A DNA stretch of 64,000 nt from Apus apus (taxonomy: Eukaryota; Chordata; Aves; Apodiformes; Apodidae): the NCBI RefSeq assembly GCF_020740795.1, contig NC_067285.1, forward strand, positions 77,600,342 to 77,664,341, given 5' to 3'. Position 1 is the first letter of the stretch, and every line of letters begins with the position of its first letter. The notes beneath the pieces were generated by a model that saw nothing but the letters and a program-made list of their open reading frames with translations, had not been told where the DNA came from and did no database searches. Shown piece by piece: positions 33,120 to 45,941 of the stretch. The translations under genes were made by a program, and so were the position numbers.

Positions 33120-35003
33120 CCAGCATCTGCGGAAAGCGGGTTTAGTTATCGAAAGGGAACAGTTAAAATGTTTGTTTCACGGCCAGGCCAGGACGAAATC
33201 TCTCGTAGCTATTTAGGTGTTTTGTTTTGGTAAGCTTGAAGATATTACAAAGGGGTAAAGCTGTGATTCAGGGATAACTTGGAGGCGAGGCGAAATGTTG
33301 GAATCTTCAAATGGAGCCCAGCATTACTAAATAGCTACGAAATATCAAATACCCACCCTTAGGTGCATTGGCTGACGACTAGTCTGATTCTGCGTATAAT
33401 ACAATGCAAGCCTACAATACAGGCAGTGTGGAAAACTATGTCAGCAGGAGCGGAGAGGTCATAAATTAAAGAAAGAGAAAGATAGAAGTGGAGGAGTCTA
33501 CGAAAGAAGGTAGCAAGAACAGCAAGTCCAATTTCTGCAGCAGCTCACTGCACTCTGCGGACTCACTGCAAGAGCCGGTGGGGATGCCTTGAGGGGAAGT
33601 GCTGGGAGGCGGAAAGACGGCGAAAAACCCCCTCTGTGGGGTGAACCAACTCAACGCCTGGGGAGAGGAGACGAGCTGAGTCCGAGCGGCCCCGGTGCGG
33701 GGGAGGGCTGCCGCCCCGCTCGTCCTCCGAGATGCCGCAGGGACACGGGGGCTTGCTGGGACCCGGGGGCTCTGCGGGTGGTTCTGCGGGCTCTCTGCAG
33801 GGAAAGATTTGCTGAAAGGTGGCAGTCTCCGCCGATGAGGTCGCCCTCCAAGGAGCAGCCCGCTGCGGTACCGGGGAGCTGGATTCGGTGGGGAAAAATC
33901 AAAGGGGAAGCAGGGCGCTGGCACAACATTTCGGCAGGACGGGGAGTGCAGGGCTTAATCCAGCGAAGGGACGTGCACAGAGAACAGAAATGCAGACGTA
34001 GATTTATATAAGTATATACACATATGCCTGAGCGTCTGGGTGTAAACTGAGTACGAAAGTGAAAAACTAGTCCAGATGTAGAACTGATGTATATACATAT
34101 ACATCTTAAACGTACGCACACATGCTTTTTACTAAAATGACTGATGGCTATCTCCATCTATGTATGCACAGGCACACACGTACATATTTTATTAGCCTAA
34201 GGAAATAACATATTTCCAGTACGGATTTTTAAATTTAAGAAAGGCTGTGAGCACATTGTGCAGGTAGAGCCCTGGAGCCGTCAGGGAGCGTATCCCTGCT
34301 GCTCGAGATCCAATGCCTGCAGGGCTCAGCCTGGAAATCTACCCGGTTTTTGCAGCGCTTCTCGTTTTCTTTTTCCGAGATATTCTTCTCGATGCGAAGA
34401 AGCCGGCATTGCCAAGGCCAGAAATGTGTATCGGCTTGCAAAGGGCGTTGCGCTTTTTTGCAGCCTCTTTATTTGTGTAGGAGCTTTCCAATATACTGCA
34501 GGCTGGACTGGAACAGCGACAATCTCTGTGGCAAGCCACTATGGTCACTCCGATAACATCTCCAATGATGAAGAAAAGGCAAAACATGAGGCAGAGGAAA
34601 AGTAATAAAAGATACAGGAGATACCGATCAGAACACTAGACTCCAGAGCTAGCATCATTATCGCTTCATTAGTTTTGGAGAAATAAGGTCTCTAGATAAA
34701 GCATGTAGCAGGATCTTCTGCAGAGAAAGATATATTCCTCCTACCACCAGGAGTTGTTTATGAGTTTATAAAGTGAGTTTTAGAGCAAATGCAACTCTTG
34801 TGTCCCTCATCTTTTAGTTACTCACGCTGCCCGATCAGGGGTTACAGGCTTTCCTCCTTGATCAACACTGGAAACCACTGCAACCCAAAGTACCTTCCCC
34901 AAGACTAGGTTTACAGTCCGCCAAAAAGCATTAGTATTTTTCCCATCTTCCGGTTGTCGATTTATCTAGGTATCTTTTTCGTGCACAAAACAGTTGCTTG
35001 GGG

Positions 35004-35053
35004 AAAAAACAAAACAAAACAAAACAAGAAAAAAAAAAGGAGAAAGAAAGAAG
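35004..35053. repeat. (AAAAC)n and A/G-rich tract
   Basis: AAAAC units followed by poly-A and GAAA units. Confidence 0.8.
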
Positions 35054-35219
35054 CTCCAGCCTCATGTCACTATGTCCCTGCCCAAATGGTTGCATGTTAG
35101 GCGGCGATTTATCTGGGCTCTGCTGCCAGACAGGACTTTCCTAGCTCGCTGTAATTAAGAAATTTTGGTGGCGACTGTTCAGAGGCTGGTTTTCCCTTTC
35201 CTCCCCCCGCCCCTCTTCC

Positions 35220-35300
35220 CTTTTGTTTGTTTTTGGGTTTTGTTTGTTTGTTTTAAAAATTATTTTGTTTGATTTTGTCGGGGAGGGGGGAGGAGGTTGT
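35220..35300. repeat. T/G-rich tract
   Basis: TTTG units followed by a G-rich GGGGAGGGGGGAGGAGG run at about 35280-35296. Confidence 0.8.
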
Positions 35301-35539
35301 TTGTGGGGGGCTATATCCTTGCTTTTGCCCCTTGGTTGTTGCCTTTCCTGTCCTCCGTGCACTGAGAGGGAAGAAGTGGCTGCCTTTGCCCCTGGTGGGT
35401 GCCCCGGCGCACGGGAGGCAGAAGCCCGAGGACTTGGGAGAGGCGGGGGGCTGCGCACAGGGCCTCCGCTCAGGGTGACCAGCCCCGGCCGCGCCGCCGG
35501 GGCCACCCGCTGTCCTGCCCCGACGCTCAGCCGCCGCCG

Positions 35540-35700
35540 GGCCGCTTATCGCCAGGTCACTTCTCTCCTCCGGGCCAAGGGTAGGGTGGTATTTGGGGAT
35601 AACAAAGCAACTGTGCTCCCACCCCTCACCCCTCCCCAGCTCGGACTTGTGTAAATTAGGCTAAATTGCAAATTAAGCTAATTTCTCCGAATCAGTCGAA
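35540..35700. promoter_or_regulatory. Candidate HAND2 cardiac enhancer segment (GATA plus homeodomain motifs)
   Basis: Two GATA motifs lie about 50 bp apart: CTTATC at 35545-35550 and GATAA at 35598-35602. They are followed by an AT-rich cluster of four TAAT/ATTA-type cores at 35653-35684, sharply different from the GC-rich surroundings. The block is about 3.4-3.5 kb upstream of the inferred HAND2 cap site. The mouse right-ventricular Hand2 enhancer, which depends on two GATA sites, lies within about 2.7-4.2 kb upstream. Correspondence by distance and motifs is inference. Confidence 0.35.
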
Positions 35701-36745
35701 ATCGCATGGAAGTGGGGAAGAGGTGTCGACGCTGGGTGGTCGGAAACCAACATCTGCTGGGGGCTCTCGGGCTGGCGGGCTGGGAGAGCATCAGGCTCAC
35801 CCGCCCGGGCTACTTAATGAGCAGACCCGGGGCAGGAAAGCGCCTGGTCGGTGCCTGAGCTTCGACCCTCTCGTTCGTTTGCTCCTTTTCTGCACCTTGT
35901 CATCGAGGAGCGTCCGATACCGGCGGGGCGATTTTGGGAGGCAGGCAGCCGTCCGGGCGAGGTAGCGAAGGGAGTGGCGGGCCCGGCGCCGAGCCCAGCA
36001 CCACGCGTCCCCCGCTCCTCGCAGCACCGCCCAGTCTTTCCTTCTACTTTACAGTTTTCATTACGGCAAACAAGAAATCAGAGCGGCAAAAACACCCCAA
36101 GGGCACCCTTTCCCTTGCATTTGCGGCTCAGCCCTGGCCGGGCAGTTCCCCACGATGGTTTTGCTCCCCGACAGTTCCTAAAAGTCCAGGGGGTCAACGG
36201 CTGCAGAGTGCTTCTCCTTCCTCCTCCCGCCCGCCTGCCTACCACATCGCTCAACAGCCCGGTGCATGGCTTGAAGAGTCGAGATGCATTTGAATTTATA
36301 GAGTGCATGGTGTCATTGACCTGGACCATAGGCATCAGAAAGGGGTATCGTTCTCGGATGGAGCTGGGGACTTCGAAGCAGCCCGCGTCCCACGGATGCG
36401 ACGCGCCCTATCCCTGGACCATCGCCTACGAGTTGGCAAAACAACGTGAAGTCGCGAAAAAACCCTCGATTTTTGTAAAGAGGGATCGGAGAAATATAAT
36501 TTGAAGGTCAACCTGTCAGTGCGGGTTAATGAGAAGGACTTGTGCCTAATGGGCCTACTTATACCCTCTGTTACGCACACGCAACCTGGATTTCAAAGTC
36601 CAGAGCAGCTGACAGAATCGGGTCCAGCAGGCCCGATTTAATTGCTGCCATTGGAGGTGGAGGAACCCTGGTTTACGTTACGGTTATCGGTAATGAACGC
36701 CCACATATTTCAGGCACGATAACGTAGCAGCCGTTGCGTATACGA

Positions 36746-36824
36746 AAAACAAAAAAGAAACAAAACAAAACAAAACAAAACCACAAAAAAACCAACAAAA
36801 CAAAACAAAAAACCACCACAGAAA
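36746..36824. repeat. (AAAAC)n tract
   Basis: Repeated AAAAC and AAACC units on the plus strand over about 75 bp, with a few changes. Confidence 0.85.
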
Positions 36825-39055
36825 AACAGAGACGAGAAAAACCCAAGACACTGACCATATTGTGGGTCGCAGTGATTGGCGGTAAGCGCCGGACCCTGCG
36901 CATTTTACCTCTGCATGTGTAAGCAATTATTCGAGGATTGCTTATATTTGTGTTGGAGGACCCGGAGTTGCATTTAGACTCTGGGCAGGAATCACAGAAA
37001 GAAAAGAAAACCACAACCAACTCTGACCAAGACCCCTTCTTTGTCAGAAGAACAATAATGAAGACCTTATAAAATTCTGCAGTGAACGCGAAGTGTGTCT
37101 TTATTTATTGTGTTTGTCACGTCTGTATCCTATATATACACGTGTATAAACACCGACATATAATACATATATACAGTCAGGCACAGCTTCTTGTCACAAA
37201 TAGTTGTTTTAATTCATCGGAAACAGCATCTTAAGCCGCTGATTAAATAGTTAGCGGATGTAATTGCCTTCATTAATAAACATTTTGTCCTCCAGCCTCT
37301 GAAGCTCAGGCGTTGGAGGAAGCAGAGGCTAGGGTGGCATCGTTTGGGGTTTAGGCTAACAAAAATCAACACTTCTATTGCCATTCTTCACGGAAAGTCC
37401 TCACTTAACAGGGCTGGGGCTTAAGCAGCGTTCATAGATCAAAGCCAACATGGTTTGGCTTAAAAAGGAAAAAAATATCCCTCTTGTAGCAGTGTCAGTT
37501 AACTGCAATTTCGTCCTCAGTGCACGCCCCAAAATAGTGCCGTCCTGCCGGTGTCCCCCTCGCCATGTACTTGCCGCACCGCACCCCGCTCCCGCCTGCC
37601 CGGGACCGGCTGGAGCACACGGGCCCTTCTTTTCAAACTCAGCAGCTGACTCCTGCAAATGTCGGCTGCATACTTGCTGGAAGCATCAGCCTGGACCGCA
37701 ATTCCTATATGCGTATCTCGGTGTAATTGATCTGGCTGAGTGAGGTCTTTTTGGTAATTTGGATACACCAAGTCTCCAGTTAATGACACATAATCAGCCT
37801 TTAGGTCACTTGGTCATTCTCTTATTACAAACCCCTCCTGCTCTCTCTGATCTCCTTTCAAACTAAATTTCACACAAACAAATAAAACAAGACAGGGACA
37901 AGTCCTTAAAATACAAGAGAGAAATATCGGAGGATTGCTCGTGGGGAACTATAAACATTTTTAAAAGAAAAAACAAAAAGATAGGAAAGAACATCTTATC
38001 GAGAAAGAGTATTGTGTACAAAACACGGAGGGGAAACCGGTCTGGCTTCTGTTAAAAATGACATAAAATTAAAATAAAAATAATTACCAACAGAAATGAC
38101 ATAACATGAACAGAAGACAGGAGGCTTTACTAGAAATGCACGGCCGTACTTGTAATTTGCTCTTACAGATGATACAACCGATAGGTGGGTACGCAAAATC
38201 TTTATTCGTTTCACTTTAGCTAGGAAAAGAAAAAGTCTCTTTGCTCTTATTTTCAGGAAAGTAACAGAAGAAGACGGGAAATGGAGAACTGAGTGTCATG
38301 CACCTCCTCAGACCTGCAGGGAGACCGAGCAGTGGCCAAAAAGTTGGGTGTAAATGCGACAACAAAAATAAATAATTTACATCACCCTGCAGAACGTATT
38401 TTACTAAGTCAACACTTTGTTTTCCTGCGTTTAACTTTCCCTCCTTCCCTTCAGGAAGAGACAATGCTCTCATTTATTAGATATTCCCTAGAAGATTATT
38501 TTGATCTCCGTCCAGGTGCATATATACACACACACATTTACGTGTAACAGAAACACTGACGTGCGTGCAGAAGACGGCACGGTGGCCGGGCAGAGGAGCG
38601 GGCAGACATGCCCTAGGTAACATCCGAGGGCCCTGGGCACTGTAAGCAGTTCGTTGAGAAAGGGAGCCCCGTTTTTCGGAACTGAAGTTGGATCTGTAAA
38701 ATCGAGAGCGGGGACATACCAATAGCGTATCAAACCCTTCGAGGAGGAAATCCGAAGAACGACTGCAATCCACACTCCCTTACAGGCATTAGCACCTTTC
38801 AGAATATTTTCAACATGCGTTTTGTCAAAGATCTCATTTGCATTCAATACGGGATTTAGGCAGGCTCTAATTTAGCACGTAAATGTATGCGAAGTTGCGA
38901 GAATGAGAGCCGGGGCAGGCTCATACAGCAAGTGAGAAAGGAGCAAGGCACATATGGAAGGGAGTGTCACAAGGCCCCAGAGCAGGGCATGTTAACGTGA
39001 CACATCTAGTTACTTGTTCACTACACTCTCGGTCTTTCAGCGTTTCTAAGGGCCA

Positions 39056-39096
39056 CTTTTTCTTTTTCTTTTTTTTTCTTTTTTTTTTTTTTTCCA
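39056..39096. repeat. Poly-T tract
   Basis: TTTTTC units and long T runs over about 40 bp. Confidence 0.85.
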
Positions 39097-39499
39097 GCCC
39101 GCCTTTGAGTTGCCGGGTTGAAGCATCAGCCCGTGGTCACTCGGCGATCTGATCCAGTAAATGAAGGGACGGCGGGGGGCAGAGCCCCGACGCCGCGGTC
39201 CTGCCGGGGCGCACGTTCTGGGGGACCAGCCTCCCCCGCAGGGAGAGGCCGAGAATGCTCAACCCTGCCCTGGCACTGCCCCTTGCCGGGCTCTCTGCCC
39301 GGAGGTTGAAATACTAAAGGCCGAGGGAAAGAAAGCGGGCTGACCCCCGCTGCCCACCGCTCTTCCCGGGGACAGACGGCCCCGGTCCCTTGGGCGCCCC
39401 GCGGGAGGTGCCATGTCCGGGACGAGTCCCGCCGGGCTGTGGGGGGCTGGAAAGGGTTAAGCGCTTCCCCTTCTCCTCCTCCTGGAGCCCCCTGACTGC

Positions 39500-39690
39500 C
39501 ACTGCTTTCCTCTAGAGGTCTCATTAGGGAAACCTTAACTGCTATTTTCAACGTTTCCTCAATCAAGCGCCTTTAAATAGAGCTCCACAAACAAATTGGC
39601 GGCAAAAAGCGCAGATCTTGTCACGGGCGAGGACGATCCAATATTCTACCCTTGTTTGCTTTGTAATTACGGCCTGGCTTGTGCCTACCT
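39500..39690. promoter_or_regulatory. Candidate HAND2 branchial-arch enhancer block
   Basis: An AT-balanced, motif-dense block sits between GC-rich and simple-repeat sequence. It contains ATTA at 39523-39526, a TTTAAATAG MEF2/TATA-like site at 39572-39580, CCAAT near 39636, and the palindrome GTAATTAC at 39663-39670. It lies about 7.3-7.5 kb upstream of HAND2. The mouse endothelin-dependent arch enhancer, which uses Dlx-type ATTA sites, maps to about 7-8 kb upstream. Identity is inferred from position and motifs only. Confidence 0.3.
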
Positions 39691-40199
39691 TTTCTCTGGG
39701 GCGAGCATCCCTTGCCCCTCTGTCCCCCCTCGGCTCCTCCCCGCACAGCCCTATGGACACCTTTGCAGCGGCCAGTGTGTGTGTGTGAGGGAGACTGCCC
39801 GGAGGAGCCGCTTAGCAAGTGATCTTTGGGAAAAAGATCAAAACCTTAATATCAAACTTAGAATCGCTCAGTTTCAAACGCTGAAAGAGGGTGGGGTTTT
39901 TTGTTTGTTTTGTTTGTTTGCTTGTTTGTTTCAACGCTACTTTCCAGCACAAGATCTTTTCCTCAGGTTCCCCCTTCCTTCCCACGCAGGGGTCAGGGAT
40001 CAGGCAGGCGTCCCTCCTGTCCCCACGCAAGACTCCAGGCGTTTGGCTTTGCTTTGCCGGCTTCTCTTCCCCTCCCCCTCCCCCCGTTAAATCGTTCTTA
40101 TGATTTGTTATATTTTCCACAGCTGCTTATTCTTGTCTGACTGTTGTACAAAGCCGCTTTAAATCCTTTGCAGGAAGAATAAAAGTTAAAACCGCTTGG

Positions 40200-40450
40200 A
40201 CTGGTTCCTGCAGACTTGCGGGCTGGTGCGGGTCGCTTTTGGTCGCTGCGTAACGACCCCTCGGCACACGTCAGGTCTTGATAAGCCTCATTACGGCAGC
40301 TCGGGGCAGCAATCAGCTCTCTGGTATCAACAAAAATAGCAGCTAACTCAATTACGCCTAAAAGCCTGCGTATAACTGAGGGAAACTTTGGCGCTTATGG
40401 ACTAAGCTGCTACATTTGCTTTGCTGTAAACTGACGAGAGTATTTTACGA
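40200..40450. promoter_or_regulatory. Candidate conserved non-coding element upstream of HAND2
   Basis: The block holds TGATAAG (40279-40285), CATTACGG and CAATTACG homeodomain-type cores, AGCTAACTCAATTA spacing, and TTATGG/GTAAA motifs, with no repeat character. It looks like the non-repetitive, mixed-composition DNA typical of deeply conserved enhancers. Conservation was not tested. Confidence 0.28.
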
Positions 40451-43400
40451 GGAAGGGGAACAGTACAACGCAAAAGGGAAATATGACAATAAATCTATTT
40501 TTATAGATTTTCTTTAGCAGCAAAACACGAAGATTCAACGGGTCTACTACTGAGCTACTTCGCAGGTACATCTAAAGATACCTGCAGATTAAAAAAAAAC
40601 CCTCTACCGCCTCTCCCAGCATCCCCTAGATCGGGGAAACCCAGCTCTGTCCCCCTCAGTTCAACGACAAAACTCCCTGTGACTTCCGTGGGAGGAGGGC
40701 TGGCACAAGTGTCACATCTGACCACTGCAGGGACAGGCTCCGATTACTTTCACAGTTTACTGATATGCAAAACTTTAAGTCAGAAGTAAGGCTTCACCAT
40801 CCATCTCCGAATAAGCACCTTAGGCTATTTTCATCCTTGTTACTAGAACTAGAAACTACTAACCTTTGAGATCGTTTGTCCATCTGTGGAGCTAAATTAC
40901 AGCTTTACTTTCATAGGTTTTTAGAGATTTTTGCATGCTAAAATGAAGACAGGTACTTCGATGGGAAGATTTCAAAGTGGAAAGGCTCTAAAACTCCTTG
41001 AAATAAATGCAGGTTCAGCATATAAGTATCTTTGAAGATTTATACCCTGGAAATTTTTGCAAACCAAACCAGCTCACTGCATATGGATGCCTTTTAAAAT
41101 CTGCCTCACAGAAGATATGTTTCCAGTCATATTCCACTGTAAAATGGAATTCATACATCCTAAAACTGTTTTATTCAATGCAAGCATGTTTGCATCTAAG
41201 GTGTTAGCAATGTTTTATTATGTCTCTATGCCTTGTTTTGGTTCTTTCTTATTATCAAGTCCTGATATTGCTTATGATGAGCACCCAAATGAGGGTTTAG
41301 GTTGCCCAGAGAGCAGGGAATAGCTGGTATGTTCAGTGGTTTGCTGCTGGGCTGGAATGATTTGCAAGTGCAGAGCTTGAAAAGATTGGTTCATATATAA
41401 TCTCACAGGGCAGTGCTTTTTCTGTCTCAGGAAGCACACATGCATGCAGCATGGCTCTTCAAGTGACTGGCCACTGGGAAGCCTAGCAGCTATGAAAGCA
41501 GAGAGCAGAAGCAGCATATGCAGTTTAATGTGTTCTTTCAAACATAAGACCTTTCAGTTAGAAATTGTTTTACATATTGCTAAATAAAAGTCATACTACC
41601 TTTTTTCCCCCTGTGATTTTTTTTTTCTTAAATATAACAGGCTAGTAATTTCAGAGCCCTAGTTTTATTAACAACTGTTGTAGAATGATCTACTGTTCAA
41701 TTACATTAATCCTAATCATGTAGTGAATAACATCTGTAAGATACATGGGAAAAAAAGATCACAAAACCTCACAGTCTTCATCAGTAGAAGCTGTGCTAGT
41801 TAAACTGACAACACTGCTCATCAGAGTGGCATCTATTTGTAGGAAACTAAGCTTTGCATGTGCCTACTGTTAATGGAAACAATTTGTACACACCTGAGCC
41901 AGCTCATATACAATTACCAGCCTTCCATAGGAAAACAGAGCACAGTGCAGGCTAATTTTACCCAGTTTCTCACTGAGCAAAGTAGGTTGCTCTGAACTCT
42001 ATGCTATTGCAATACGGGACTGCAAGCGCTGTGTTACAGATGATTCAAGGACCTCTATACTTACAGTCTGCTGTACAGACAGAGGAGTGGGAAAAGTGAG
42101 TACATGCATCTTTGCTCACCTGGAGGCCAGTCGCTCTGACTTGCATAACCTGGAGCCCATGAAGGGCTTCCCCTGACTTTGTTTATGTACTATTCATAAA
42201 GATATGTCCTAGCTTGTAGAAACAGTACATGCCCATTTTGTGTGATATGTGCATGCACGCATCTGGGCTGCATGTGTGGAAAAGTGAAGGCACACACTGC
42301 AAACAATTCTGCACGTGCAATTTTCCAAGTATGAATCTGTAATGCAGTGTATCTACAGTGCAGAAAATTACATTCTTCTGCATAGGAGGGCATTTTTAAG
42401 TGGCTTTCCAAAGGAAAAAAAAGACAACAAAACCCCACAAAAAACTCCAACATTATTCTTGTTAGAAAAGCTAGTAGCATCTTATTTCTCCTGGTGGCTC
42501 CTGAATTTTTCTGCAAACTCACCAAGATGGAGTGTTACTCTAAACAGCAACATGCACACAGCAATCAGAATATTTCAGATATTCATTTCTATAGGCTGAT
42601 GTTATTAAAATTAGAAACATCTGCTTCAAGGAATGTAGATTTTCTGGATGTAAATTCTTCTCTACTCCCACAGTAAATTCAGCTATTTGGGAAACAAAAC
42701 GTGATTCTAAACAGCCATTGCATAGTTTGAGACAGTAGCAAATAGAACCATGCTGCTCTTAATGTCGTTATTCAACCAACAATTGGAATTGGATAAAGGC
42801 TTTCAGCTGGGAACACTTTTCTAATACCTCTGTAGGTAATGGGATTCCTACTGTGTGCTGCTCCCTGACCATTAGGCCCTGCATGCTGGGCAGGAGTTTA
42901 TCCTCCTCTCTCCCGGACAGCTCCAAAGGAATGAATTTGTGGCTGTGACAGGCTTTTTAATGTTTGTCTGTTATCGGTTCACTGACACAGTACTGCAGCC
43001 AGGGAGGGCAGCAAGCAGAGCCCCAGCTGCCTGCATTTCAGATGCTATCATCTAATCCTGATGAGAGGCGCTTTGGGCTAGAAACTTCTCTGCAAAGTCA
43101 GGGGAGACAGACCTCCTGCCTTTTGTGCACCCCTTAAAAATCATTGGGAAAAACTTTAATACTTGTGTTTTCTTCTCTTATATTGTAGCTAAGCTGTGTG
43201 TGCCTGTTCCAGACTGAGTAATTCAGAGTATTGACTACCACATAACATGGTCCTTGATTGCTACGCTAATGACATAAGTGCTGTCAGTGTCAAAAGTGAA
43301 GTTGCACTGAACACTGTGGTATGTCCATGGGACATTTTGTTGCTTTTGCCTATGAGGCTGACTCTAAATATATTGAAAAAAATGTTTTATTGATCCTGCT

Positions 43401-43700
43401 GGCATAGGAATAGAGAAAACTGGAAAATAGTAAGTGGGAGAACATTGCTTTAAAGTTTGTGGAGGTGGTGCATGACCAAGAAAACATTATGTGACATAGG
43501 AGTGTGCATTGTGTTACCCAGAAATAAATGATGGAAGTTAAAGTCCTTTTCTTATCCTGACTCCTTACATATTTTTCGCTGAGTAATTTTGGGGGTTTCA
43601 GAAATAACGTATACATTGAAAGTTCAACAAAACAGTGTTAGTTCAAAATAAGTAAAAAATACTTTGATGCCTCTCTGTCTTTTAGAACAGAGTATAATAT

Positions 43701-43735
43701 ATTCTATTATCTATCTATTTATTTATTTATTTATA
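43701..43735. repeat. (TCTA)n/(TTTA)n microsatellite
   Basis: A few TCTA units followed by about five TTTA units. Confidence 0.85.
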
Positions 43736-45941
43736 GGAAGAATTGGTCCTTCTTTTGGATCAAAGGTAAAAGAGTTTGGAGACAGGTTCTCTTCCAGCTG
43801 TCTGGAAGTTGGCCAGGCCATTTTAAATACTCATTGCCACTACAACTTCCCATAGTTGCTGTCAACAGGAAATCTGTTATTTGTGGGATGAATTCTATGA
43901 AGATATACATAAGGAAAAACCAGAACTTTAAATCCTAGTGTTGTTTATAACCTGTATAAGTTGATAAACATACACATGCTAATGCACAAACATATACATA
44001 AGCATATACATAGGAATTTGAAAAAAAAAAAGGGTTTAGTAATTTCCTTTCGGTATTTACATCTTAACCTCATTAACAAGTGTTCTAGCTCAAAAGAAAC
44101 ATTGGCATCTGGCAGGATTCGTAATATTTGAGAGCTATCCAGCTCTTGAAAAATATCTAATTCTGCTTCCTTGAGATTCTCATGGATCATGGTTTTTGTG
44201 GAGGCAGGTGTCTTTGTTCCAGCTGGCCACATGAAGTTTCCTTAGGTAATGTTCGTGCAAAGTGCTTCAGATGTCAGTCACTGTAGAAATGTAAATTATT
44301 TGTGCCTTCGAACCCAGGGATTACAATACCAAGAAAAAAGAGGCAAAACCCATTTGTTACAGCTAGCTTGAAGGAAATGCTTAAAGAAGGCAATCAGCTG
44401 ATTATGAGACAAATCTGTATTTCTTACAATTATGGCTGTGAAACACTGGTTGCATTTCTTGTATGGAGTGAGGAGTGCTGCCAGTGAACTGTAGACTAGA
44501 TGCTTTTGCTTTGAGAACAGGTGAAACAGGTTTTGTTTCCTTGCTATATGAGGAACAGAATGATAGCTGCCAGGCAGAACTCCACTGTGGAAGTCTAGGG
44601 ATGGGTCTGAAGGGGCAAATGAGTACAAACTTTCATTTCTGTCCAGGGGATGCTACCTAGGGGGATAGATAAAATAACAATAATTAAAAAAAAAAAGTTA
44701 GAAAAGTTTTTTGTGGTTTTTTTGCCAGTGACTTAAAAATACTGCAATAAAAACTATTATTAAACTAGATTAAATAGAGGAAATTTGCTTTCAGGTTTTA
44801 AAGCCAAGAATGTTCTTTGTGCCTCCATCCATTTCTGTGCTCCGTGTACCCTGTGCTGTTTACACAAAGATTATCTTGTTTATTTTACAGTTATTATGCT
44901 TCATAGAGACTAATCAAGAGAATATTTCTTTTTTTTATGACAAAAAGTGGATGTTGAATTGCTCAAGTTGCTTTTATACAACATTCTTTGGTTTGTGATA
45001 GTGTGATATTTAATAAAGTGTTTATAAAGGCAGATATAATAGTTTATCAGATCTCAGGCAGTCATAATAACAAAACTGCCCTTAGCCTGAGTGCTATGTA
45101 CTGTACTTTGTAATTTACAACACAGCACTTTCTAAATTACTTCATAAACTAAGAAAGTTGCCTACCAAAGAATCAATCTTATAAGAACTAAGAAATCTTT
45201 TCCTAAATATTTTTTCTTTTACTTAGTCTCCATACAAATCATTATTAATAACTTGGACTCAGAAACTACACTCCCTTGTAACACGCAACACATGCATGCT
45301 GTGAGATATTTTCATGCTGTTCAATCTATTTAAATTTCCAGTGGAAGAGACCTTTCAGGTTAAAATTCTATGTGTCTAAAATAGTATCCTGCAAACAACA
45401 GGCTAAAATGAAGAAAAAAAGAACAAAAGGAAGCTGAAGACCTTACAGTGGAAATCTAAAGGAGCAATTCGAGTGGGAGTTAATAGTTTATGAGGCCATG
45501 AGGAGAGAATGGAGCCTTTCATTTCTGTCTTGCTAGTCCAAGTTCCTACCAATTTATCTCAAATCTGTTTGGTGGATTCACTCTAAGAGCATGTGTAAAG
45601 GGTTCTTCAGCAAGAAACAAACCCTGTGCCAATAAGTCCAGTCTTTCTCTTTGCTGAAGGACCTTCCCTGAGAAATTCTGCTGGCAAACACTGGGAGACC
45701 CAAGTATGCATCCCAAGCTAATACTAGCCTCTCCCCATTCTTCCCCAAATTTCACAGTCTTGTTATTGCCTACGGACAATCTGTCTGCTCTTACATGGAT
45801 AAGAAAGACAAGATAGACATTTAAAAGTGCAGAATTGTTTTTGTAAGCCAAGACCATTTTTGGTCTGCAAATAGGCAACTACCTCCTTGATCGTCCAGCA
45901 TTTACTTTATCCTCATACTGGGATCAACTTCTGCAGCCCAC

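Larger units (their letters stand above)
32306..41000. other. Upstream HAND2 flank, non-coding and CpG-patchy
   Basis: CpG-rich patches (about 33560-33960, 35330-36300, 39110-39480) alternate with AT-rich non-repeat sequence. Apart from the candidate non-coding exon and the enhancer blocks listed separately, no gene is supported. Confidence 0.6.

Noticed and set aside
35851-36504. 217-codon plus-strand open frame
   Set aside because: It overlaps CpG-rich regulatory sequence and has no recognised domain. The chance of a long frame is high at this GC content.
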